From: an uncultured Eubacteriales bacterium
Lineage (GTDB): Bacteria; Bacillota; Clostridia; Oscillospirales; CAG-272
Direction: 5' to 3'
Length of the DNA: 64,000 bases
NCBI GenBank assembly: GCA_934525675.1
Contig: CAKSZH010000009.1
Location: 1-64,000 of the forward strand
The translations under genes and the position numbers were made by a program. Within the stretch, counting starts at the first letter, position 1, and each line of letters begins with the position of its first letter. Below, piece after piece: positions 19,653-29,011 of this stretch. Below the pieces are notes generated by a model. It was not told where the DNA came from, did no database searches, and saw only the letters and a program-made list of their open reading frames with translations.

Positions 19653-21134
19653 ATGAAACGTACCGACGGCGTGCTCATGCACGTTTCCTCCCTCTGGGGA
19701 GAGTATTCCTGCGGTTCCTTCGGAAAAGCCGCGAAGGAATTCATTGATTTCCTTGCCGATTGCAGGTTCGGCGCGTGGCAGGTGCTCCCGTTCGGCATTC
19801 CGGACGATTTCAATTCCCCGTACAAGGCGTTTTCCGCGTTTGCCGGAAACCCGTACTTCATCGACCTCGACATTCTCGGCGAAAAGGGACTTCTCACCGG
19901 CGCGGAGCTTGCGGCGGCACGTCAGAAAACCCCGTATGTTGCGGAATTTTCCCGCCTTGGAAAGGAACGTTTCCCGCTTCTCTCCGTCGCCGCGCACCGT
20001 GCCTATGCCGACCCGGCGCTGGCTGAACGGATTGACGATACGATCGGCGCCGATCCCGACCTGCTCGATTTCTGCAAATTCATGGCGCGCCGCGCCGTTA
20101 ACGACGGAAAGCCGTGGTACGAGTGGACGAAGGACGGTTTTGACGACGAGACCTTCCGGGTCTGGAAATTCATTCAGTACGAATTTTTTGCAGAGTGGGA
20201 CGGGATTCACCGCTACGCCGCAAAGAAGGGCGTTTCCGTCATCGGTGACATTCCGATCTATATGGACTATGACAGCGCCGATGTCTGGGCGCATCCGGAG
20301 GAGTACCAGCTTGACGAGCGCAAGCGCCCGACCGCGGTTGCGGGGGTCCCGCCGGATTATTTTGCGCCCATGGGGCAACTCTGGGGCAACCCGCTTTACC
20401 GTTGGGATGTCATGAAGAAGACGGATTTCCGCTTCTGGCGGGCGCGGATTGCCGCAATGCTCCGGCTCTTCGACGGGGTCCGCATTGACCATTTCCGCGC
20501 GGCGGAGTCCTATTGGAGTGTTCCCGCGGGTGCCGAAACGGCGCGCGAGGGCAATTGGGTCAAGGGACCGGGCATGGCGCTTGTATGCGCAATCCGGGAG
20601 ACAGTGGAAGCGGCGCGTGCAGAATCCGGGCAGGAGAAATTTATCATCGCGGAGGACCTCGGCGACATTGACGACTCGGTCCGCGAGCTGGTGAAGGAGA
20701 GCGGATTCCCCGGTATGCGGGTACTCCAGTTTGCATTCGATTCCGACGCGACCTCGCCGCATCTGCCGCACAATTACCCTGCGCGCTGTGTTGCCTACAC
20801 GGGGACGCATGACAACAATACCCTGCTTGGTTTTTTGTTTGAGCTGTCTCCGGAAAAGCGGCAGAAGCTGCTCCGCTACTGCGGGTTTGACGTGTGTTCG
20901 GGCGGCGACTGGAACCGTCCGGAGGTGTATGACGGGATCATCCGGATGATGCTTGCGAGCCATGCGGACACGGTGATTCTGCCGATTCAGGATCTGCTGC
21001 ATTACGGCTCGGATACGCGCATGAACACGCCGGGCAGAGCTGCGGGCAACTGGGAATTCCGTCTGACCGGCGGGCAGCTATCCGCGGTGAACCGCGAAGT
21101 TTTCCGTGAGTGGGCGGAGCTGTACGGAAGGTGA
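19653..21134 (+). CDS. malQ: 4-alpha-glucanotransferase (amylomaltase)
   Basis: GH77 enzyme that transfers alpha-1,4-glucan segments in maltodextrin and glycogen metabolism. It starts MKRTDGVLMHVSSLWGEYSCG. The nucleophile aspartate is in DGVRIDHFRA, the acid/base glutamate in IIAEDLG and the third catalytic aspartate in THDNNT. Length 493 is typical. An AGAAAGGA site 9 bases upstream supports the ATG. It has no sugar-metabolism neighbours here and seems a single-gene unit between island D and a terminator. Confidence 0.97.
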   Translation: MKRTDGVLMHVSSLWGEYSCGSFGKAAKEFIDFLADCRFGAWQVLPFGIPDDFNSPYKAFSAFAGNPYFIDLDILGEKGLLTGAELAAARQKTPYVAEFSRLGKERFPLLSVAAHRAYADPALAERIDDTIGADPDLLDFCKFMARRAVNDGKPWYEWTKDGFDDETFRVWKFIQYEFFAEWDGIHRYAAKKGVSVIGDIPIYMDYDSADVWAHPEEYQLDERKRPTAVAGVPPDYFAPMGQLWGNPLYRWDVMKKTDFRFWRARIAAMLRLFDGVRIDHFRAAESYWSVPAGAETAREGNWVKGPGMALVCAIRETVEAARAESGQEKFIIAEDLGDIDDSVRELVKESGFPGMRVLQFAFDSDATSPHLPHNYPARCVAYTGTHDNNTLLGFLFELSPEKRQKLLRYCGFDVCSGGDWNRPEVYDGIIRMMLASHADTVILPIQDLLHYGSDTRMNTPGRAAGNWEFRLTGGQLSAVNREVFREWAELYGR

Positions 21135-21210
21135 GGGGGAGCTTTGTGCGCTTCCGCGCCCTTCCCTTCGGCGTTCCCGGATCCCCTGCCGGACATACGG
21201 ATTCTCAAAT

Positions 21211-21241
21211 AAAAACGGCTCCCCGTCCGGGGAGCCGTTCT
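21211..21241. terminator. Bidirectional terminator between malQ and cysE
   Basis: Perfect 10-bp stem CGGCTCCCCG/CGGGGAGCCG (21216-21225 with 21228-21237), flanked by AAAAA on the left and TT on the right, between two convergent genes. Confidence 0.82.
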
Positions 21242-21257
21242 GTATTGCCTGAAATCT

Positions 21258-22112
21258 TCAGTTTTCCGCCCGCAGCTGACGAAGCTCCGCTTCGAGCTCG
21301 CCGATGCGGAGTTCGAGGCGGCAGATCTCCTGCCTCACCGGGTCGGGAATGTGGATCTGGTCAAGCTCGCCGCCAACCTTCACGCCGCCCTTGCGGACGA
21401 CCTGCGCGGGAATGCCGACCGCGGTCGAATTCGCGGGAACTTCATCCAGTACCACGGCGCCCGCGGCGATCTTGCTGTTGTCGCCGATACGGAACGGACC
21501 GAGCACCTTCGCGCCGGCGCCGACCATGACGTTGTTGCCGAGGGTGGGATGACGTTTGCCGATGCCCTTTCCGGTGCCGCCGAGCGTGACGCCCTGATAG
21601 AGCGTGCAGTTGTTGCCGATTTCCGCGGTTTCTCCGATCACAACACCCATGCCGTGGTCGATGAAGAGCTTATGCCCGATTTTTGCGCCGGGATGGATTT
21701 CAATGCCGGTGAAGTGGCGGGCGATCTGGCTGACGGTACGTGCGGCGAGATAATGCTCGGACAGGTAGAGCTTATGCGCTACGCGGTACGCGAGAATTGC
21801 GTGCACACCCGAATACAGAAGCAGGACCTCCAGGTCGCTCTTTGCCGCGGGGTCACGCTCCCTCACTGCCTTCACATCCTCCTGCACCTCTCTGCGGATG
21901 CGCTCCGCGATGAGCGAAAGTCCGCTTACGGTCAGGCGGAAACAGCGGTACGGACGGTTGAGAATGTTTGCAACACGGTAAGAGCCGTTCTGGCGGAACG
22001 ACTCCTTTTTTCTTTCGTAATAGTCTTTTGCTTCCGCGCCCTTGACGCGCACCTGACGGTACGGACGGTTGAGCGCGTTGATCGCACGGTAAACATGAAT
22101 TTCCTGACTCAT
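21258..22112 (-). CDS. cysE: Serine O-acetyltransferase CysE with N-terminal extension
   Basis: CysE makes O-acetylserine for cysteine synthesis. The core from about residue 65 contains AVRERDPAAKSDLEVLLLYS, TGIEIHPGAKIG, LFIDHGMGVVIGETAEIG and LYQGVTLGGTGKG, all classic for this left-handed beta-helix family, with the catalytic histidine in DHGMG. The ATG at 22112 has GGGAGG 7 bases upstream, giving 284 residues. The first 60 residues are not part of the usual enzyme and carry an internal duplication, RAINALNRPYR and RVANILNRPYR. A short Glu/Leu-rich helix ends the protein. No cysK is adjacent. Confidence 0.95.
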   Translation of the reverse strand: MSQEIHVYRAINALNRPYRQVRVKGAEAKDYYERKKESFRQNGSYRVANILNRPYRCFRLTVSGLSLIAERIRREVQEDVKAVRERDPAAKSDLEVLLLYSGVHAILAYRVAHKLYLSEHYLAARTVSQIARHFTGIEIHPGAKIGHKLFIDHGMGVVIGETAEIGNNCTLYQGVTLGGTGKGIGKRHPTLGNNVMVGAGAKVLGPFRIGDNSKIAAGAVVLDEVPANSTAVGIPAQVVRKGGVKVGGELDQIHIPDPVRQEICRLELRIGELEAELRQLRAEN

Positions 22113-22158
22113 ATCGGAACCTCCCTGTGCCGGTATTGCGGCACGGATTTCTAATACT

Positions 22159-22187
22159 ATTATACACAACGGACGGCGGTTTGTAAA
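22159..22187 (-). promoter_or_regulatory. Predicted sigma-A promoter of cysE
   Basis: Reading on the - strand: TTTACA (22187-22182), a 17-base spacer and TATAAT (22164-22159), 46 bases before the cysE start. Confidence 0.72.
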
Positions 22188-22247
22188 TGGGGTGAGGGAA
22201 ATTTTGTTTTGCACTCTCCGCGGGGGGAGCGCAAACAAACCCGGAAC

Positions 22248-23663
22248 TCAGATGATTTCCGGGTCGATCTCGTCGCCCCGCGTGCCCTCGCGGATACCGT
22301 AATGACAGCGGCACGCCATAAGAAACAGCTTTTCGCCGTCCACGCCGACGCAATTGTCGATGGCGGCAAGCAGCTTCTTTGCACTGTCGTGGAAGGTCGA
22401 GGTGGTGATGAAAATGCCGCGGCTGCCGTTGCGCGAGCAGACCACCCCGTAAAACTCGCGGATTTCCTTCTCCGTGACCTGAATGCTGCCGCGGCACTTG
22501 GTCTGGATCATGATGCATTCCCGGAAACCGAGCCAGTCGGTGATCTCCAGAACCCCATCGATCCCGCCGTCGGTACTGCCGCCGGTCACCTGACTTCCGC
22601 GGATGACCTTGCCCGAATCCTGATAATACTTGATGAGCAGATTCATCGCGTACTGTTCCAGATATGCCCCGCCGCGCGCGTAAAGCCGCACGAGAAAATG
22701 ACGGCGCAGCTTGTCGGAATCATCGGCGGAAAGAACCCGCCGCATCTGCTTTTTCCGGGGATCCCCGCCGCTTTGGACGGACTTCCCGGATTTTGCGGAG
22801 GTGCCCGCCGGCTCCCGGTCCGTTTTTTTCGTGATCTTTGAAATCGGTGCGGGACGGTATACCCCGAAGGAACAGCCGACCGCTTTTTTGCGCTTCAGCT
22901 CCTTGAGCACATCCTCCGCCGTGCGGTGAAGCGTTTCTGCCGCGTCGCTGTCTTTGCTTACCCCTACGGATTCGTCAAGCCGCCGGAACAGTTCCCCGCG
23001 GCGAAGCGGTTTTTGTGCGAGAATCTGAAGAATCTCCGATTCCAGAGCTTCCCGGTCAGGTTGCCCTTTCTGCGTTGCCTCTGCGCGGGACCGCCCCGTG
23101 TCTGTGCCGTCTTTGGCGGAACGGTTGGGGACGGCTTTCGTGCGTGCGGTGATTTCCGCCTTGCCGCGGACTTTTTGTCCGTTTGCCTGTCCGGCCGGTT
23201 TGCACCTGACCTGCCCGGTTGTAACGCTTTTGCGTCCTTTATTGTCGGGGCGGCTGTTGTTTCCGTTTTCCTTTTCGTCTTCCGCGCCGTCATCCGGATG
23301 TCCGCCTGCTATACGGTTTCCGGCGTTCCCGCCCGCGGCTGATTTTCCGGCCGGAGCGGCTTTCTTTGCGTTTGCGGATGCCCGGGGCGCGGCGGTCGTT
23401 TCTTTGGTTTCTGTTGCGGGGGAGTATCTTCCGTTTGCGTCCCGGACGACCTTCTTTTCGCGCAGAAGCGCACCGAGCACCGTTCCGGCAAGACTGCGGA
23501 CGATGTGGGTCAGCTCTTCCGTTTCGGCGGGGGTATGTTCGGTCCCGTCCTCACAATACAGCTCCGCGGTATAGGTCAACAGCTCGTCGCGCGTCATGGG
23601 ATGCTTCCCCATTGCGTCGAGCAGGATTCCGCGCAGTTTGTTGTTTTCGGACTTGATGTTCAT
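22248..23663 (-). CDS. Mrr-like type IV restriction endonuclease
   Basis: A 471-residue protein with the Mrr_cat nuclease domain in its last 160 residues: GSTDGGIDGVLEI then IMIQTKC supplies the D...QxK site, followed by VTEKEIREFYGVV. Mrr-type enzymes usually cut modified DNA. The N-terminal 75 residues and a second block (about 240-305, DREALESEILQILAQKPLRR...) both look like winged-helix domains. Between them lies a low-complexity Ala/Lys/Gly linker of about 150 residues. The start at 23663 has GGAAGGGG upstream. No methylase or partner nuclease is adjacent, so it is a stand-alone defence candidate. The catalytic assignment is good; the modified-DNA target is inferred from the family. Confidence 0.85.
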   Translation of the reverse strand: MNIKSENNKLRGILLDAMGKHPMTRDELLTYTAELYCEDGTEHTPAETEELTHIVRSLAGTVLGALLREKKVVRDANGRYSPATETKETTAAPRASANAKKAAPAGKSAAGGNAGNRIAGGHPDDGAEDEKENGNNSRPDNKGRKSVTTGQVRCKPAGQANGQKVRGKAEITARTKAVPNRSAKDGTDTGRSRAEATQKGQPDREALESEILQILAQKPLRRGELFRRLDESVGVSKDSDAAETLHRTAEDVLKELKRKKAVGCSFGVYRPAPISKITKKTDREPAGTSAKSGKSVQSGGDPRKKQMRRVLSADDSDKLRRHFLVRLYARGGAYLEQYAMNLLIKYYQDSGKVIRGSQVTGGSTDGGIDGVLEITDWLGFRECIMIQTKCRGSIQVTEKEIREFYGVVCSRNGSRGIFITTSTFHDSAKKLLAAIDNCVGVDGEKLFLMACRCHYGIREGTRGDEIDPEII

Positions 23664-23720
23664 GTGGTGTGCCCCTTCCGCAAGATCCCGCGCCGGATCG
23701 GCGCAGAAATATACGGAATC

Positions 23721-23749
23721 AGTATACCATATTCCGGTTGGTTTGTCAA
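23721..23749 (-). promoter_or_regulatory. Predicted promoter of the Mrr-like gene
   Basis: On the - strand: TTGACA (23749-23744), a 17-base spacer and TATACT (23726-23721), 58 bases before the start. The rest of the gap (23750-24007) shows no gene. Confidence 0.75.
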
Positions 23750-24001
23750 TCGTGCCGGACGGCAAACGGGGGACGCGCGGGAGTTGCTTTTGGAGACCGG
23801 GGAACGCAAGCTTCATCGGATCGGGCGGCAAACGGGCGGCGGACGGGGACGGTTCCGAAAGCCTTGAAGCAAGGCTGGAAATCCGTAAAATGTGACCGGA
23901 CACCCCGGATGTTTTCGGCGCGGGCTTCTGTTGCCGATGGAAGTTCTGTTGCTGGGGCGGACCACCGCAAAAACTTTGGATGATCCGTCCGGCGGGGGGA
24001 C

Positions 24002-24034
24002 AAAAAAGTCTCCCCGGGAACAGGGAGACTTTTT
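24002..24034. terminator. Bidirectional terminator downstream of the 24161-24832 lipoprotein gene
   Basis: GTCTCCC/GGGAGAC stem (24008-24014 with 24023-24029) with six A residues on the left and five T residues on the right. It probably serves the - strand lipoprotein gene that ends at 24161. Confidence 0.75.
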
Positions 24035-24160
24035 ACGACAGATATGCGGTGGAAAACTCCGGGCGGTGCACAGAGAATCCGACGTTCCGTGATCTGCGCG
24101 ACCGACGGGCGGGCAAATCATATTTCGCCGGTCAGTCCGCGGAAATCCGGGCCATCCCGG

Positions 24161-24832
24161 TCAGTACGTGGGCGAATCCAGCCGCCACCCGTCATCCTCC
24201 GCGACAAAACGGAGCGTCATGGTACGGGGATCCGAGCCGTCCTTGCGCGTGGAATCGATCGTGACCGTCACAATGTCCGTGCCGGACAGTTTTTTCTGAA
24301 TCTTCATGGTGGAAAAATCATAGGTGCGGGCGTGGTACTCAAACCGGGAGTCCCAGCCGACCTGAATGCAGAGGTCCTGACCGATCTCCGCGTAGCGGGC
24401 ATGGGAAATGACGCTGACTCCGCCGCTCGTAATGAGATTTCCTTCAAAAAGCGAGGTGCTGACCCCCGAGAGAAACGCCTCGGAATAAACCTTTTCCGCG
24501 GCGGCGCGGATGTCGTCCACGGACGGGTACGAGGCAAGCGCTTCGCGGGTGACGTAACGGTAGTTGCCGAGCGTTTCGAGGTTCGTTTCATAGAGTCCGT
24601 GCTCTTTTGCGAAGTCGCTGTCTGTGTCGTAATAGGCGAGCCCTTCCCCCCAGAGCAGGTCGTTGACCTCCTCGGAGGCGGTAATCAGGTGTTCGAATTC
24701 CGTCCGTACCGAGTCAAGCTCCGGCGGACGGGAACAGGCGACAAGCGGGAGTACGAGCAGGCAGAGCGCGAGTACCGCCGTAACCGTGCGTGCGGCACGG
24801 CGGCTCTTACTGTGTGGCTTTTTGTGATTCAT
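24161..24832 (-). CDS. Putative lipoprotein of unknown function
   Basis: A 223-residue protein with an Arg/Lys-rich N-terminus, a hydrophobic core (VTAVLALCLLVLPLVA) and a lipobox LVACS, so it is probably a lipid-anchored exported protein. The mature part is soluble and mixed alpha/beta; I recognise no domain. The end (VTVTIDSTRKDGSDPRTMTLRFV) looks like a beta-rich SnoaL-like or domain-of-unknown-function fold, but this is a guess. GGAGAGG 7 bases before the second methionine fixes the start at 24832 rather than 24847. It stands alone between an Mrr-like gene and nth. Confidence 0.75.
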   Translation of the reverse strand: MNHKKPHSKSRRAARTVTAVLALCLLVLPLVACSRPPELDSVRTEFEHLITASEEVNDLLWGEGLAYYDTDSDFAKEHGLYETNLETLGNYRYVTREALASYPSVDDIRAAAEKVYSEAFLSGVSTSLFEGNLITSGGVSVISHARYAEIGQDLCIQVGWDSRFEYHARTYDFSTMKIQKKLSGTDIVTVTIDSTRKDGSDPRTMTLRFVAEDDGWRLDSPTY

Positions 24833-25124
24833 TCGGATCCTCTCCATTCTGCCCCGGACAATTCGCTTTCCGGGGACTTGTCGGGCGTGTGCCGGACGGT
24901 CTGCGCCGGAGCAGGCACGGCTGTCCCCCTTTTTTCGGGGGACTTACCGGTGGTTCTTTGCCCAGACGGGCACAATCATTTTTCTTCGATTTACCGGCGG
25001 CTCTGCACCGGGGTGAAATTTTATGGTCTGCTCTCCGCCGGGAGTTACCGATGGAGCGGACGGTTACTTTTTCGGGAATCCCCCATGCGGGAAGAAGGTT
25101 TCCCGGACGTTTTTTGCGGGGGTG

Positions 25125-25847
25125 TTACTTTGTTTCCGTTTCGGGGGTGCCGTGCGGGCAGAGCCCGGAAAGCGGGCAACCGCCGCACTTCGGTGCGCGG
25201 GCGGTGCAGGTATCCCTGCCGAACTGTACGATGCGGTGGCAGAAATCCGCCGATTCTCCGGGAGCAATGAGGGGAACCAGTATTTTTTCGATCCGCAAAG
25301 GATCCCGGAGGCTTTCTTCATACATGCCGAGCCGTCCGCAGATGCGGATACAGTGGGTGTCCGTGACGACGGCGGGCAGGTGGAAAATGTCCCCGCGGAG
25401 CAGGTTGGCGATCTTTCTGCCGATGCCCGGAAACCGGAGCAGGTCGTCCATTTCCGTCGGGAGTGTGCCGCCGTATTCGTCAAGCAGCATCCGGGACGCG
25501 TCGCGGATGTTTTTTGCTTTGGTATGATACAGCCCGCAGGGGCGGATGAGTTCTTCGATCTCTTCCTGCGGCGCGGCGGCGAGCGACGCGGCGTCCGGAA
25601 AAACACGGAACAGGTCGCGGCAGGTGAGGTTGACCCGGGCATCGGTACACTGGGCGGACAGCATGCCCATGACGAGCAGGCGCCACGGGTCGCCGCCGGA
25701 CTCCAGCGCGCAGACTGCGTCGGGGTAGACTTCTTTGAGGCGGGCGACGATGAGCGCCATGCGTGCGGCTTTTTCCGTCTCGCTCTCCGCAGGGATCGGT
25801 ACCGCTTTTTTTGCCGGGGCCTGTTTCTTCGTTTCGGCCTTTTGCAT
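25125..25847 (-). CDS. nth: Endonuclease III (DNA glycosylase/AP lyase)
   Basis: Base-excision repair of oxidised pyrimidines. The helix-hairpin-helix is LLRFPGIGRKIANLL with the catalytic lysine in GRKIA; the catalytic aspartate is in VVTDTHC, where VDTHV is common. The C-terminal iron-sulfur cluster is intact: four cysteines spaced C-x6-C-x2-C-x5-C. Length is 240 with a Lys/Ala-rich N-terminal extension of about 25. GGAGGGG upstream fixes the start at 25847; the longer open frame upstream is not used. It is monocistronic. Confidence 0.96.
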   Translation of the reverse strand: MQKAETKKQAPAKKAVPIPAESETEKAARMALIVARLKEVYPDAVCALESGGDPWRLLVMGMLSAQCTDARVNLTCRDLFRVFPDAASLAAAPQEEIEELIRPCGLYHTKAKNIRDASRMLLDEYGGTLPTEMDDLLRFPGIGRKIANLLRGDIFHLPAVVTDTHCIRICGRLGMYEESLRDPLRIEKILVPLIAPGESADFCHRIVQFGRDTCTARAPKCGGCPLSGLCPHGTPETETK

Positions 25848-25877
25848 GTGTTCCCCTCCCCCCGATGGTTTGGTTTT

Positions 25878-25906
25878 ATTGTAGCAGAACGGGAGGCGGT
25901 TGTCAA
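25878..25906 (-). promoter_or_regulatory. Predicted promoter of nth
   Basis: On the - strand: TTGACA (25906-25901), a 17-base spacer and TACAAT (25883-25878), 31 bases before the nth start. The rest of 25907-26111 shows no gene. Confidence 0.78.
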
Positions 25907-26111
25907 TCCCGCGCGGGGGAACGGGCGGGGAATTTGCGGGAAACGGTGGCGGCGGGGGGAAAAAATCAACCGGCGCGGGACCCGATGGGAAACGGCAATC
26001 GGCTGGCGGTGGTGCGGAGTGCAGGCGAAAAACGGCGTCCGGAGGGTGACCGCATTCCGGGGACGGGAACATAGGCACGGCTTGCGGAAAACAGCGGCGC
26101 GGAGTACAGCA

Positions 26112-26143
26112 TAAAAAAAGACCCGCCGGACGGCGGGTCTTTT
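26112..26143. terminator. Terminator after the TM2 gene
   Basis: AAAAAAAGACCCGCCG, a short GA loop, then CGGCGGGTCTTTT; A-rich left and T-rich right arms around a strong GC stem. It lies just past the stop of the - strand gene at 26171. Confidence 0.85.
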
Positions 26144-26170
26144 CGGTGAAGCCGGGATGATCCCGGACGG

Positions 26171-26569
26171 TCAGCTGATTTTCCAGTCGGTGAGCACGCA
26201 GCCGTTCGAGTCCGTGTAGGAGCCGCAGGCAATCATGATGATGTCCACAAGCGTGCCGATCCCGAAGCAACCGAAGGTCAGGATCCAGAGAATGCCCGTT
26301 CCGATTTTACCGACGTAAAAACGGTGGACGCCGATCGTGCCGAGCAGAACCGCAAAAATCAGTGCAAGTCCGCGGGAATACCCGGACACCGGCTTTGCAA
26401 ACGTATTTGTGTTCTGTGTTTCCCCTGTCGTGAAAGCGGTATTGTTTCCCGTACCGTTCCCGTTGCCGGTTCCCGACTGATACCCGGTTGTGTTCTCCAC
26501 CCGGCATCCGCAGTCCGGGCAGAAGCGGGTGTTATCCTCCAATTGACGACCGCAATTTCTGCAATACAT
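26171..26569 (-). CDS. Zinc-ribbon TM2-domain membrane protein
   Basis: 132 residues. The N-terminal zinc ribbon is CRNCG...CPDCG (about residues 3-22), followed by a Gly/Asn/Thr-rich linker. A TM2 domain with two membrane helices follows; its hallmark is GTIGVHRFYVGKIGTGILW, then FGIGTLVDIIMI. TM2 proteins are common small membrane proteins of unknown role. GGGAGG lies 7 bases before the second ATG, so the start is 26569 rather than 26575. Confidence 0.9.
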   Translation of the reverse strand: MYCRNCGRQLEDNTRFCPDCGCRVENTTGYQSGTGNGNGTGNNTAFTTGETQNTNTFAKPVSGYSRGLALIFAVLLGTIGVHRFYVGKIGTGILWILTFGCFGIGTLVDIIMIACGSYTDSNGCVLTDWKIS

Positions 26570-26604
26570 ATTCATGCCTCCCGCAATACAGAATTCTTAT
26601 TTTC

Positions 26605-26633
26605 AGCATAGCACGTTTTCCCTTGTTTGTCAA
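26605..26633 (-). promoter_or_regulatory. Predicted promoter of the TM2 gene
   Basis: On the - strand: TTGACA (26633-26628), a 17-base spacer and TATGCT (26610-26605). Confidence 0.7.
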
Positions 26634-26864
26634 GTGTGCGGGCGGCGTGTCCCGGCTTGTTTTCCGGAAACGGCAACGAAAAGGGGTGCCGTTCTCCAAC
26701 ACCCGTTCTGCCGCATGGGGCGACTTCCGCCCGCGACAGTCCGACAGGGCTTCGCCCTGCCGCCCCGCCGCGGACTTCCGCCGCCCCGCGCGGCATGCTC
26801 TCTCTCCCTTTTTTTGTTTCTCTCCCTTTTTGGTGCCTCCCGCATCCGTGATGTCCGCGTCCGG

Positions 26865-28664
26865 TTACTTTCTGACAAGACCGTTCCAACCCCAGATATA
26901 GTCCACGCCGCCGATGCGCTTGCCGGACAGGACCAGTTCCCCGGACAGATTGTTGACCGAGTAGGTGATATAGTAGGTCACGCCGTCCACCTCATGGAAT
27001 CCCCACTCCACGACGCGTCTGCCGCTCTCCCACAGCTCCGCGCCGCTCTTTTCAAGATACAGTCCGTGCTTGAGCGTCAGACCGGTCAGAGGGTCCCATA
27101 CGTACTGCCTGCCGCCGATCACCTGATCCGCCATGAGAATCTCATGCGTATCATAGCGCGCGTAACAGACCCTGCCCTCATATTCGCACCAGCCGAAGCT
27201 CTCTTTGCCGTCCACGAAGTAACGGTACCCGTCCGCGGTTTCGATCACGCCCTCCGCGAGCGTCAGCCCTGTCTCCCCGTTCCAGAAATACTGCTGTCCG
27301 CGGATGGACGCGTCATGGTCAATGACCAGCTTGTCAAGATAGGTCGCATAGTACATCTTCCCGTCAAGGAGGAACCACCCGTCCATGGCAACGCCGTTTT
27401 CGTAGTAGCGCACGCCGCCCGGATAGTCGATCCAGCCGTTCAGATGCTTTGCGTATTCCGTGACCGCTCCCGCTTCAAACGCGTCGTCCGCAACCCGCGG
27501 CGCGGAGGTCATCCGTACCCGCGTGATCGCATGGCACCCGGCAAACGCTCCCGCACCGACCGACACGACACTGTCGGGGAGCAGTACGTCACGAAGTCCC
27601 ACGCATCCGGCAAACACGCCGTCCGGCAGCTCCCTTACCCCTGCCGGAACGAGCAGAGACGTCAGTTCCTTCCCGTTCAGATACAAAAGGAACTGCTTTG
27701 TCCCCGTCGCGGAAGTAAAGTCCGTGTGCCCCGCCGCAAACGCCGCGAGATCCGCTTGGTCCAGATACAGCCGGAGCTGCTTCTGCGCCGGTACCCGGAG
27801 GAATGCGTCGGTGCCGATCCGCACCTTCCCGGAAAGCGTGTACTCCGACAGGGAAACACATCCGGCAAACGCCATGTCGCCGACCGTCTCAAGCGCCTTC
27901 CCAAAACGCAGAGCCGTCAGCTTCCCGCACCCGCGGAAGGCGTTCTCTCCCACCGATTGTATTTCCTCTGTCGTTTCCACGTCAGAGAGGCTCCCGCAGC
28001 CGTAAAAGGCATTCGCGGGAATTGCCGTAAGACCTGCCGGCAGCACCACCGTTTCCAGTGCCGTACACTGCGCGAAAGCCCCTTCCCCGAGCTTCTTCAC
28101 ACTGTCCGGCAGTGTCACGTGCGTCAATGCCGCGCAGTCGCGGAACGCCTCGGCGCCGATGACGCTCACCCCGTCCGGAATGTCGATGCCGTCAAGCGCG
28201 CTGTCCCCCGAAAAGGTCCCCGGCGCAATGGCGGTGATTCCCTTCGGAAGCCGCAGGCTCTCAAGCGCCGAACATCCGCGGAACGCAAATTCCCCGATCC
28301 GGAGTATGCTGTCCGGCAGGGTGACTTCCCGGAGCAGCGTACACCCGTCAAACGCCCCGGCGGGAACCGACGTGATCCCCTCTCCGATCCGGACGACGCG
28401 GAGCTTGTCCCGGTATTCGTCAAACCGTGCGCTGGTCATCTCTCCCTGACCGCTGACGGTGAGTGTGCCGGTGTCCTCGTCAAAGTCCCATGTGACCCGG
28501 TAGCCGCAGACTCCGCTTTTTACGGAGGACTGCCGCGCCGTGCCCGCGGCTTGTCCGCCGAAGGCGTCGGGCGGCGTCCCTGCCGCCGAAACCCCGAGGC
28601 AGAATGCCGCGGTCAGAAGCGTGGCGCCGAGAATCGCGATCCCGGTCCTGATTTCTGATTTCAT
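26865..28664 (-). CDS. BspA-like leucine-rich-repeat surface protein
   Basis: A 599-residue secreted protein. A signal peptide (MKSEIRTGIAILGATLLTAA, cleavage near GVSAAG) is followed by an N-terminal beta domain. About eleven LRR_5 (Treponema pallidum/BspA type) repeats follow, e.g. GAFDGCTLLREVTLPDSILR and EFAFRGCSALESLRLPKG. The last 200 residues contain aromatic repeats (YYENGVAMDGWFLLDGKMYY, YRYFVDGKESFGW) like choline- or glucan-binding repeats, suggesting cell-wall attachment. BspA-like proteins often bind host or other bacterial surfaces. GGAGAG precedes the ATG. An extended -10 (TGGTATAAT, - strand, 28755-28747) may be its promoter. Confidence 0.88.
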   Translation of the reverse strand: MKSEIRTGIAILGATLLTAAFCLGVSAAGTPPDAFGGQAAGTARQSSVKSGVCGYRVTWDFDEDTGTLTVSGQGEMTSARFDEYRDKLRVVRIGEGITSVPAGAFDGCTLLREVTLPDSILRIGEFAFRGCSALESLRLPKGITAIAPGTFSGDSALDGIDIPDGVSVIGAEAFRDCAALTHVTLPDSVKKLGEGAFAQCTALETVVLPAGLTAIPANAFYGCGSLSDVETTEEIQSVGENAFRGCGKLTALRFGKALETVGDMAFAGCVSLSEYTLSGKVRIGTDAFLRVPAQKQLRLYLDQADLAAFAAGHTDFTSATGTKQFLLYLNGKELTSLLVPAGVRELPDGVFAGCVGLRDVLLPDSVVSVGAGAFAGCHAITRVRMTSAPRVADDAFEAGAVTEYAKHLNGWIDYPGGVRYYENGVAMDGWFLLDGKMYYATYLDKLVIDHDASIRGQQYFWNGETGLTLAEGVIETADGYRYFVDGKESFGWCEYEGRVCYARYDTHEILMADQVIGGRQYVWDPLTGLTLKHGLYLEKSGAELWESGRRVVEWGFHEVDGVTYYITYSVNNLSGELVLSGKRIGGVDYIWGWNGLVRK

Positions 28665-28963
28665 GTTTCTTTTTTTCTCTCCTTTTCTTTTTGATTTACG
28701 GTTCCGGACGGCTGTTGCGGGAGGCTTGTCCCGGTTCCGTGCCCCAATTATACCAGATTCTGGAAAGAAATTCCGCTGTAATTTGTCGAATCCGGGCGGC
28801 GTTGCAAAAAAATTTTTTGACAGGATCCGCGCAGGGGGCGCAGGCGGGGACGGGTTCCCTCCGCGGGGCAGTTTTCACAAAAAATCCACGGTTTGTCACC
28901 GAAAAAACAGGCGATAGCGTCAATTGTCCGTTGCCGATTCACTCTTTATTCATAACTTTGTGC

Positions 28964-28969
28964 TATACT
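28964..28969 (+). promoter_or_regulatory. Possible extended -10 promoter of the ABC operon
   Basis: TGCTATACT (TGn plus TATACT) 43 bases before the ABC ATPase start; no convincing -35 at 16-18 bases. The rest of 28665-29011 shows no gene. Confidence 0.4.
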
Positions 28970-29011
28970 GACTCCGTATCCGGGTCGCGTTTTGCAGAAA
29001 GGAATCCTGCC

